Positions 55,942 through 64,000 of a DNA stretch of 64,000 nucleotides are shown one piece after another. The notes under the pieces were generated by a model. The model saw nothing but the letters and a program-made list of their open reading frames with translations. It made no database searches and had not been told where the DNA came from. Each line of letters opens with the position of its first letter. Position 1 is the stretch's first letter. The stretch lies in assembly GCA_021826065.1 (NCBI GenBank), contig JAKADY010000001.1, positions 1-64,000 on the forward strand, given 5' to 3'. Source of the DNA: Pseudomonadota bacterium. GTDB lineage: Bacteria; Pseudomonadota; Gammaproteobacteria; Burkholderiales; Thiobacillaceae. Both the position numbers and the translations under genes were made by a program.

Positions 55942-55955
<14 letters not shown>
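55919..55955. repeat. GTGAG-type low-complexity repeat
   Basis: Five imperfect copies of about seven bases (GTGAGNG) fill the macA-ATPase gap. The GTG start of the ATPase gene lies inside them. A complementary run, CCTCACCCCTCACCCC, encodes the end of the same gene at 56667-56692. Confidence 0.6.
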
Positions 55956-56702
<747 letters not shown>

Positions 56703-56706
<4 letters not shown>

Positions 56707-57935
56707 ACCTGTTCGACACCACCGTGAGCGCCCTGCGGGCGCTACGCGCCAACAAGCTGAGGAGCGCGCTCACCACCCTGGGCATCATCATCGGGGTGGC
56801 GGCGGTGATCACCATGCTGGCGGTGGGCGAGGGGGCCAAGCGCACCGTACAGGAGCAGTTGAAGAGCCTGGGTAGCAACCACATGATCGTCTTTCCCGGC
56901 ACCGTGACCGCGAGCGGGGTGCGCTTGGGCACAGGGACTCGCAACACCCTGACCGAGGGCGACGCCCGCGCCATCGCCGAGGAGGTGCCCGGCGTCTTGG
57001 CCGCCGCCCCCGGCATGCGCGGCACCGCCCAGGTGGTGCACGGCAATCTGAACTGGTCCACGGTCGTCTTCGGCGTCACCCCCGAGTGGCTGATCGCCCG
57101 CGAGTGGCGCATCGCCCGCGGCCGGGCGCTGGACGACAACGACGTGCGCACCGGCGCCAAGGTCGCCCTGGTGGGCCAGACCGTGGCCGACATGCTGTTC
57201 GGCGGCACCGATCCCACCGGCCAGGTGATCCGCGTCAAAAACGTGCCCTTCGAGATCGTCGGCTTGCTCGCCGCCAAAGGCCAGAGCTTTTCCGGCACCG
57301 ATCAGGACGACCTCATCCTGCTGCCGATCAGCACCGCGCGCAGCCGCGTCCTGGGCGGCGGGCCGGGGCGTAGCCGCACGGTCGGCCACATCTCGGTGAA
57401 GATGGCCGACGGGGTGGACATGAAGGAAGCCGAGATCAAGGTGCGCACCCTGCTGCGCCAACGCCACCGCCTGCAGCCCGATCAGGACGACGACTTCAAC
57501 ATCCGCAACCTGTCCGAGGTGGTGGAGGCGGAACAGGCCGCCTCCGGCACGCTGTCCAGCCTGCTTGCGGCGGTGGCCGGCGTGAGCCTCTTGGTGGGCG
57601 GCATCGGCATCATGAACATCATGCTGGTGTCGGTGACCGAGCGCACACGCGAGATCGGCATACGCCTGGCCGTGGGGGCGCGTGGCCGCGACATCCTCGG
57701 CCAGTTCCTCACCGAGGCGGTGATCCTGTCGCTCATCGGCTCGGTCGTCGGCGTCGCCCTGGGGCTCGGCAGCACCCTGGCGCTCACCCACTTCGCCGGC
57801 TGGGAGGTCGTCCTGCAGCCGCACGCCGTGCTCCTGGCGGTGGCCTCCGCCAGCGTGGTGGGCATCTTCTTCGGCTGGTGGCCGGCGCGCAAGGCGGCGC
57901 GGCTGTCCCCCATCGACGCCCTGCGCTACGAATGA
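56703..57935 (+). CDS. ABC exporter permease (MacB/FtsX type)
   Basis: 410 residues. TM1 near residue 25, a long periplasmic domain (about 50-280), then three C-terminal TMs with the FtsX signature NIMLVSVTERTREIGIRLA. Overlaps the ATPase gene by 4 bases and the regulator by 4. Confidence 0.92.
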
Positions 57936-58611
57936 ACCACGCCCAGGCACATCCGTCCGAGCGCCTGCGGCGTCTCTTCCCGCCGCTCGCCGACCTGCCA
58001 CCCTCGCTCGCCGTGGAACTGGAGCGCCGCCTGCAATGGGTCCGGGTACCCGCCGGCACCCTATTGTTCGACACCGGCGCCCCCTGTCAGGCCCTACCGC
58101 TGGTGCTGGAGGGCAGCATACGGGTCAGCAAGCGCAGCGAGGCCGGACGCGAGATCGGCCTGTACCGCGTGCTGCCGGGCGAGATCTGCATCGTCACCTT
58201 GAGCTGTCTGCTGGGCGGTGACGACTACCCGGCCACCGGCGTGGCAGTCGAACCCCTGCACCTGGCCACCCTGCCGCGACCCACGTTCCTGCAGCTCACG
58301 GAGGCGCCCCCCCCTTCCGGCAGATGCTCTTCCACCTCTATGGCGAACGCATCGCCGGCCTCATGCAGCTGGTCGAGGAGGTGGCCTTCCACCGCCTGGA
58401 CGAGCGGCTGGCCGCCTGGCTGGTGGAGCGTGGCCCGCACATTGCGCTGTCACACCAGGCCATCGCCCAGGAGCTCGGCAGCGTGCGCGAGATCGTCTCC
58501 CGCCTGCTCAAGCAGTTCGAGGAACACGGCTGGGTGCGCCTGGGGCGTGGTCATGTGGAGGTGCTTGATCCGGTCGCCTTGATCAACGCACGGTTGCAGC
58601 CGCCTGCCTGA
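57932..58611 (+). pseudogene. Crp/Fnr-family regulator frameshifted at a C8 tract
   Basis: Starts with ATG overlapping the permease stop. The cyclic-nucleotide-binding-like domain reads to LTEAPP, then eight C (58307-58314) shift the frame; the HTH part continues in another frame as FRQMLFHLYGERIAGLMQ and LSHQAIAQELGSVREIVSRL. Nine C would restore a 226-residue protein. It may be phase-variable, a recent mutation or a read error. Likely regulates the exporter. Confidence 0.85.
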
Positions 58612-58660
58612 CACGGCAGACCCCGGCTTCTGTCTGCCTGTCACATGCGCTATGGTTAAA

Positions 58661-58799
58661 CCTACAAACCTCAGTTGACCGCTCCTTTGGTCTTGTAAGG
58701 GTCTGACGATGCACACGATTCTGCCTTCGATTGCCCACACCCATAAGGTGAGACCGCTACGCGGCCGCCTTTCGGCCGCGTTCAACTGAGGTTTTTAGG
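58661..58799. mobile_element. MITE-like structured element, copy 4 (short form, 139 bp, reversed)
   Basis: Lies in the opposite orientation. Flanked by TTAAA on both sides (58656-58660 and 58800-58804), a perfect 5-bp target duplication. In its ends the G of CCGCAG is T and the partner C is A (CCTCAG / CTGAGG), so pairing is kept. First hairpin CGCGGCCG-AAAGG-CGGCCGCG. Lacks the 97-base insert. Confidence 0.85.
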
Positions 58800-58874
58800 T
58801 TAAAACGTGGTCACCGATCCCGGCCCCCGTGAGGAGGCGTCGGGTTCGACAGCCGCCACGTCCGGAGGATTGCC

Positions 58875-59255
58875 ATGCCCAGAGTCATCCCTGTCCTGCT
58901 CTTGAGCCTTGCCCTGGCGACAGCCGGTGCGCAGGCGCAGGAGGGTCCACCCCCCACAAGCCCCAACCTGCCGCAGGCCGAGGGGCTGCCCTTCAGCGCC
59001 TTCCTCACCGAGGCGGAGATGCGGCTCATGTTCGACTACCTGCGCGATGCCATGATCGCCTCGCTCAAGGGCGAGCCCTACCGCATGCCGCCCGAATTGG
59101 CGCACACCCTCGCCCGGGTGCAGGAACGCCTCATGCGCAAGGGCAACGCGGCGGTACGGCAGATGATGGAGATGATCCAGAAGGACCTGGACCGGGCCCT
59201 GGAGGAGATGAAGCCCCCCGCGTCCGAGCCCAAGCTGGAGCAGACCCGAGGCTAG
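58875..59255 (+). CDS. Small periplasmic hypothetical protein
   Basis: 126 residues with a Sec signal (MPRVIPVLLLSLALATAGA, cleavage after AQA) and a mostly helical mature part with many charged residues (MRLMFDYLRDAMIASLKG, RQMMEMIQKDLDRALEEM). Family not recognised. Flanked by MITE copy 4 and a convergent MFS gene. Confidence 0.65.
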   Translation: MPRVIPVLLLSLALATAGAQAQEGPPPTSPNLPQAEGLPFSAFLTEAEMRLMFDYLRDAMIASLKGEPYRMPPELAHTLARVQERLMRKGNAAVRQMMEMIQKDLDRALEEMKPPASEPKLEQTRG

Positions 59256-59375
59256 AAGACGAGCCTGGAGGGGCCGGTCTCAACGACGGGCCGCCCGACT
59301 GGCACGACTGTGGGCGTCGATGATTAGGGACTTGAGGGTTTTCTTCATGGGATTCCGATTCCTTGACGTAGTGGA

Positions 59376-60680
59376 TCAAACGGCCGGGTTGAGCCGTGGG
59401 TGGGTCTCGGCGCAGGCCAGCAGGACGACGAGACCGGAAACGAACATGGCGGCGGCGGTGAACCAGAAGCCCGCCTCGAGGCCGCCGAACCCGGCAGCGA
59501 CCGCCCCGAGCAGCAGCGCGCCGATGCCGTAGCCCAGGTCGCGCCAGAAGCGGTAGATGCCGATCGCCGAACCGCGCCAGTTGGGGTGGGCGATGTCGGA
59601 GACCGCGGCTGAGAGGGTGGGATAGAGCAGCGCCATGCCCAGGCCCATCACCGCCGCGGCAAACGACCACCACAGCTCGCCCTCGCCCAACAGCACCAGC
59701 ACCACACCGCCGCCGCACAGCCACATGCCGGCGACGATGGGGCGCTTGCGGCCGACACGGTCGGACCAGTGGCCGGTGAAGAACTGCGCCACGCCCCAGA
59801 CGAAGCCGTAGACGCCGACCACCCAGCCGATGCCGGCGAGGCTCAGGCCCTGCTGGTAGAGGTAGACGGGAAAGAACACCCAGACCAGCGCATCGACGAA
59901 CTTTTCCACTAGGCCGGCCTGACTGATGGCGGCCATGCGGACATCGCGCCAGGACATGAGGGCAAAGACCTCCCAGGTGCTTGGGTGGTCAGCGATGTTG
60001 GTCGGATAGCGCGGCCGCGGCCCGCTCATCCGGCCGGCGACATGACGGCGGCCTTCGGCGTGCGCCCAGGGCAGGGTGTCCTTCACCCAGACGAGCGTCA
60101 GCAGCCCGGCGGTGGCGATCACCGTCAGGCCGAAAACCAGCAGGCCCTCGCGCGGCCCGAAGGCAGTGGCGAGGTAGCCGGTGACGATACCCGCCACGGC
60201 GACACCGAAGTAGCCGGAGAACTCGTTAAGCCCAATGGTCAGGCCACGCTGGTTGGCGGTGGTGAGGTCCAGCTTGGCCGTCTGCGTCATGGACCAGGTC
60301 AGCCCCTGATTGACGCCGAGCAGCACCGTCGCCGCGACGATCCAGTCCCAGCTCGGGGCATGGAGGATCATGAATGGGATCGGCAGCGCGACTAGCCAAC
60401 CGATCAACAGCACCCGCTTGCGGCCGATGCGCTCCGACAGCCGCCCAGCGACGAAGTTGAGCGCGCCCTTGACGCAGCCGAAGGCGGTGACGAAGGCCAT
60501 CAGCATCATGAACGAGCCCTTGGCCACGCCGAACTCGGTCTCGGCCAGGGCCGGCACCACGGTGCGGAACATGCCGATGGTGAGCCCGACGAAGAACACC
60601 TGCACCAGCTGGTGCGTGAACTGGGCGAAATTGTGGCGGATCCCATAGCGGTACTCCGCCACCTCCCGCGCGAGTGTCAT
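59376..60680 (-). CDS. MFS transporter
   Basis: 434 residues, 12 membrane helices. Loop motifs GRLSERIGRKRVLLIG and GHWSDRVGRKRPIVAG are the two MFS A-motifs. Its ATG overlaps the persulfide-dioxygenase stop, so it belongs to the sulfur-linked operon and may move a sulfur compound such as sulfite; the substrate is inference. Confidence 0.88.
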   Translation of the reverse strand: MTLAREVAEYRYGIRHNFAQFTHQLVQVFFVGLTIGMFRTVVPALAETEFGVAKGSFMMLMAFVTAFGCVKGALNFVAGRLSERIGRKRVLLIGWLVALPIPFMILHAPSWDWIVAATVLLGVNQGLTWSMTQTAKLDLTTANQRGLTIGLNEFSGYFGVAVAGIVTGYLATAFGPREGLLVFGLTVIATAGLLTLVWVKDTLPWAHAEGRRHVAGRMSGPRPRYPTNIADHPSTWEVFALMSWRDVRMAAISQAGLVEKFVDALVWVFFPVYLYQQGLSLAGIGWVVGVYGFVWGVAQFFTGHWSDRVGRKRPIVAGMWLCGGGVVLVLLGEGELWWSFAAAVMGLGMALLYPTLSAAVSDIAHPNWRGSAIGIYRFWRDLGYGIGALLLGAVAAGFGGLEAGFWFTAAAMFVSGLVVLLACAETHPRLNPAV

Positions 60681-61414
60681 ACGCCCTGGCCCAGGTTGAA
60701 CGCCACCATGCGCGCCATCTCCGCCGGGCGTGGCGGGAGCTCGCGTGTGAGGGCCTCGACGAAGGCGTCGCGCGCCAGGGACAACATGGGGTTCCAGCGC
60801 TTCTCAAAGCCCAGGGTGGACGCCGGCTTGCCGGATAGGCCGGCGCCGCACACGCTGCCCGCCACGTGACCCGGATAGAGCTCCACCTCGTTGGGCAGAG
60901 TCAGCAACTTCGCCTGCAGGCTGTCCCAGAGCTGCCCGGCCATCTCGCGTTCCCGGCCGGCGAGGTCCGGCCGGCCCACGGCGCCGACGAACAGGGTGTC
61001 GCCGGTGAGCACGAACCAGGGCGCCTCGCCCCGGCGGCGGTCGGTGACCAGCAGACAGACCGAATCCGGCGTGTGGCCGGGGGTGTGCAGCACCTCGATG
61101 CCGACATTGCCCACCTCGATGCGCTGACCGTCCCGCAGGGGCTCGAAGGGGAAGCCCACGCGTCCGGCATTGGCCTCGTGCAGGCAATAGACACCGCCGC
61201 ATCGCTCTGCCAGGGCGCGGCCGCCGGAGTAGTGGTCGGCGTGCACGTGGGTGTCGATGACTTGGGTGATCTTCACCCCCTGGCGCTCGGCCTCGACCAG
61301 GAACCAGTCCTCGTCACCCAGCACCGGGTCCACAGCCACCGCCACATGGCAGGAGCCGCAGCCGAAGAGATAGGACAGGGTGGCCTCTTTGGTGGCCAGT
61401 TGGCGGAAAAACAT
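60677..61414 (-). CDS. Persulfide dioxygenase-like metallo-beta-lactamase
   Basis: 245 residues from ATG 61412-61414, with AGGAG upstream. Iron site motifs THVHADHYSGG, HTPGHTPDSV, TGDTLFVGAVGRPDL and YPGHV match ETHE1/Blh-type enzymes that oxidise glutathione persulfide to sulfite. Downstream of an ArsR-rhodanese regulator, as in bigR-type operons. Confidence 0.88.
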   Translation of the reverse strand: MFFRQLATKEATLSYLFGCGSCHVAVAVDPVLGDEDWFLVEAERQGVKITQVIDTHVHADHYSGGRALAERCGGVYCLHEANAGRVGFPFEPLRDGQRIEVGNVGIEVLHTPGHTPDSVCLLVTDRRRGEAPWFVLTGDTLFVGAVGRPDLAGREREMAGQLWDSLQAKLLTLPNEVELYPGHVAGSVCGAGLSGKPASTLGFEKRWNPMLSLARDAFVEALTRELPPRPAEMARMVAFNLGQGV

Positions 61415-61510
61415 GCGCTTCTCCTCTTGGTATTCGCAAAACAAAACCTACCCGGCCATGACGCCTGCGTCGGCACGCCGCGCGCGAAGGCCGGCACTGC
61501 GGTCAGACGT

Positions 61511-62176
61511 TCACGACCCGGTCACCACGGGCAGGCCGTGGGCCCGCCATTCGGCCACGCCATCCTCCAAGCGGGTGGCGGCGTAGCCCTGCTGGCTCAG
61601 CAGCTCCACCGCCTCCTTGGCCATCAGGCAGAACGGCCCGCGGCAGTAGGCGACCACAGGCTTGTCGCGCGGCAGTTCGGCAAGGCGCTGTTGCAGCTCG
61701 CTCAGCGGCAGTGACCGGGCATAGGGCAGGTGGCCGGCGGCGTACTCGGCCTCGGGACGCACGTCCAGCACCACCACCTCGCCCTTGCGCGCCTGTCGCA
61801 GCAGCGCCTCCCGGCTCATGGGCTGAAGCTCGTCGGCATGGGTGGCCAGGTTGGCCAGCGCTGCCCGCAGCTCCAACAAGCGCGCCTCGGCCAGCGTGCG
61901 GATCGCCACCCAGAAATCCGCCACACTGGCGTCAGTCAGGCGGTAATAGACGTACTTGCCCACCTTGCGGGTCTCCACAAGGTGCGCCATGCGCAGCTCC
62001 TTGAGGTGGGCGCTGGCCAGCTTGACCGAGATCTCGGCCTCCGCCGCCAGCCGCTCCACCGTCATCTCGCCCTGACACAGCAGCTCGATCAGCTCCAGCC
62101 GCTTGGGGCTGCACACCGCCTTGCCGATGCGGGCGACCTGGGCGTAGAGAAGGTCTTTGGTCTGGCGTTTGTTCAT
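61511..62176 (-). CDS. ArsR-family regulator fused to rhodanese
   Basis: 221 residues. N-terminal winged helix (about 15-95; recognition helix around SVKLASAHLKELR) and C-terminal rhodanese (about 120-218) with active Cys in YCRGPFC. Two Cys lie in the first helices (AVCSPKR and LLCQGE); the second sensor Cys of BigR/SqrR near residue 108 is not seen. Probably senses persulfide and represses the downstream dioxygenase and transporter. Confidence 0.88.
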   Translation of the reverse strand: MNKRQTKDLLYAQVARIGKAVCSPKRLELIELLCQGEMTVERLAAEAEISVKLASAHLKELRMAHLVETRKVGKYVYYRLTDASVADFWVAIRTLAEARLLELRAALANLATHADELQPMSREALLRQARKGEVVVLDVRPEAEYAAGHLPYARSLPLSELQQRLAELPRDKPVVAYCRGPFCLMAKEAVELLSQQGYAATRLEDGVAEWRAHGLPVVTGS

Positions 62177-62470
62177 TTGCGAATGATCTAACGACTATTG
62201 GAATGTGTCAATGGCCTTGTCCTCACAGGGGCCTTTCTCGCCGAGATTCCTCTATGAAGCGGACAGACCGCTACCCTACTCAAGCGGTCGCGGCAGGTCC
62301 GGGCTGTGCTGGGCCAGTGCGCGAGGGCGCAGTTGTATGGGATGACTCAGGATGTGGACCGCAGCGGATGCTCTCCCCGCCATCGTGACCCAGTGCGTAT
62401 CGGTCTCGCTGTCCAATGCCGTCAGGTCTTGGGCGGCAGCTGAAAATGAGGCTGCGACGGGGTTTTTCGC
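62177..62470. other. Intergenic upstream of the ArsR-rhodanese gene
   Basis: Holds the regulator's promoter; an AT-rich stretch at about 62178-62205 may be the operator but is not a clean dyad. Nothing else recognised. Confidence 0.4.
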
Positions 62471-63235
62471 CTACTGAAAGAAACCCTTGTCCAGCAGCTC
62501 CAGGGTGAGCAAGCGATAGGCCTGTGCCCCCGGACTGTCACCGGCGTAGGCGAAGATGTCCATACCGTGCGCCGGGCTCTCGGCCAGCGCCGGGTCGTCG
62601 GGGATGCGCGTTTCGCACAAGGCCTCGCCGTATTTCTGCCTGAGCGTGGCCAGGGCCTCGCGGCACTGCGGCTTGGCCTCGTCGTAACGGGTCAGCACCA
62701 CGCGCCGCTCGATCCGCCGCTGCAGCGGCTGTTCCAGCACCTTGAGGGCGATGTCCAGACGGTTGAGACCCTGGATGGTGAGGAAGTCCGCGGTCACCGG
62801 GATCAGCACCCGCTCGGCAGCGAACAGGGCGTTGAGCGAGAGCACGCCCAGGGCCGGGGCGCAGTCGATCAGGACCGGGCCGGCGTAGGCGAGCTGTCCC
62901 TCGGCCAGGCCCTGCCGGAGCTTGCCGGCGACGCCCGGGGTGCTGCCGAGCAGGGCGTCGATCTTGGACAGGTCCGGGTGGCCAGGGATGATGCGCACCC
63001 CGTTGCGCAGCGGCCGCACCATGTGTGCGAGCGGCCTTCCGGTGCGGAAGAAACCGGACATGCAGGCCTCCGAGGGCACCCCGCGCACCCCCAGGGCCAG
63101 GCTCACGTGCGCCTGCGGGTCGAGGTCGAGGATCAGCGGCTGGCGCCCGAGCACGGCCAGGCCGGCCGCGACGTTGAGGGTGGTGGTGGTCTTGCCCACC
63201 CCCCCCTTCTGGTTGAAGACCGCAATGACCGCCAT
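62471..63235 (-). CDS. ParA-family ATPase
   Basis: 254 residues. Deviant Walker A KGGVGKTT (about residue 10), Walker A' LILDLDPQAH and Walker B VLIDCAPALG. No N-terminal HTH, so it is the small ParA/Soj or MinD-like type. No parB is adjacent. It begins 6 bases after the glmS stop, suggesting co-transcription. It could position a cellular cargo rather than the chromosome; unknown. Confidence 0.9.
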   Translation of the reverse strand: MAVIAVFNQKGGVGKTTTTLNVAAGLAVLGRQPLILDLDPQAHVSLALGVRGVPSEACMSGFFRTGRPLAHMVRPLRNGVRIIPGHPDLSKIDALLGSTPGVAGKLRQGLAEGQLAYAGPVLIDCAPALGVLSLNALFAAERVLIPVTADFLTIQGLNRLDIALKVLEQPLQRRIERRVVLTRYDEAKPQCREALATLRQKYGEALCETRIPDDPALAESPAHGMDIFAYAGDSPGAQAYRLLTLELLDKGFFQ

Positions 63236-63240
63236 GGGAC

Positions 63241-64000
<760 letters not shown>

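Noticed and set aside
63199-63206. Poly-C run in parA as another phase-variable site
   Set aside because: It lies in an intact frame within the Walker A coding region (KGGVGK), where the codons themselves demand it.

Overview
The window is GC-rich (with AT-richer islands near 51.4-52.1 kb) and gene-dense. It reads as chromosome from a sulfur-oxidising betaproteobacterium. The evidence is gene content: soxX-soxA cytochromes, a persulfide-dioxygenase-type metallo-beta-lactamase under an ArsR-rhodanese regulator, acpS-nagZ, a DUF2863-type gene, and the block metK / two lpxL-type acyltransferases / dapF / DUF484 / xerC that is typical of that class. No species can be named from the sequence alone.

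Layout. 0-8 kb: prepilin fragment, membrane histidine kinase overlapping an EAL-HDOD gene, pdxJ, a hypothetical, DUF302, a TlpA-like thioredoxin and a histone-deacetylase-family hydrolase. 8-14 kb: a B12-dependent ribonucleotide reductase carrying a 374-residue intein, preceded by two NrdR-like boxes; then xthA, HU and tRNA-Leu(CAA) followed by tandem copies of its 3' half. 14-21.5 kb: soxXA, groES-groEL behind a sigma32-like promoter plus a perfect CIRCE operator, infA, a cold-shock gene, acpS-nagZ and a cation efflux gene. 21.5-29 kb: DUF2863, UDG, tautomerase, a decayed hicBA pair, lipB, queD, a ChaN-type lipoprotein and an M1 peptidase. 29-34 kb: the prkA-yeaH-spoVR stress operon. 34-47 kb: xerC, DUF484, dapF, CoA-binding protein, fitAB, and a gnnA-gnnB-lpxA operon predicting amide-rich lipid A, then two late acyltransferases, metK, two Uma2 genes, an SAH riboswitch and ahcY. 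47-54 kb: yefM with a wrecked yoeB, selO, and an unusual cluster of a beta-barrel, a Sec-exported double-glycine-type precursor, small membrane proteins and a periplasmic C39 peptidase. 54-64 kb: HAD hydrolase, MacAB-type exporter with a frameshifted Crp/Fnr gene, MFS transporter, persulfide dioxygenase and regulator, parA and the end of glmS.

Three non-coding themes cut across the window. (1) Four copies of a MITE-like element (235, 138, 235 and 139 bp) share 22-bp terminal inverted repeats and 5-bp target duplications, and their internal hairpins carry compensatory base changes. (2) A short two-hairpin element lies beside duplicated gene 3' ends at two loci, tRNA-Leu and xerC. (3) A GC-rich composite repeat forms part of the xerC N-terminus and, at a second site, hosts one of the MITEs.

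The most system-like novelty is the 50.1-53.6 kb cluster. A precursor with a Sec signal and a second LSDQEMKETEGA leader is encoded with a signal-peptide-bearing C39 peptidase, candidate immunity or assembly membrane proteins and an outer-membrane barrel. The barrel's predicted promoter has a G13 run between -35 and -10, which suggests phase-variable expression.
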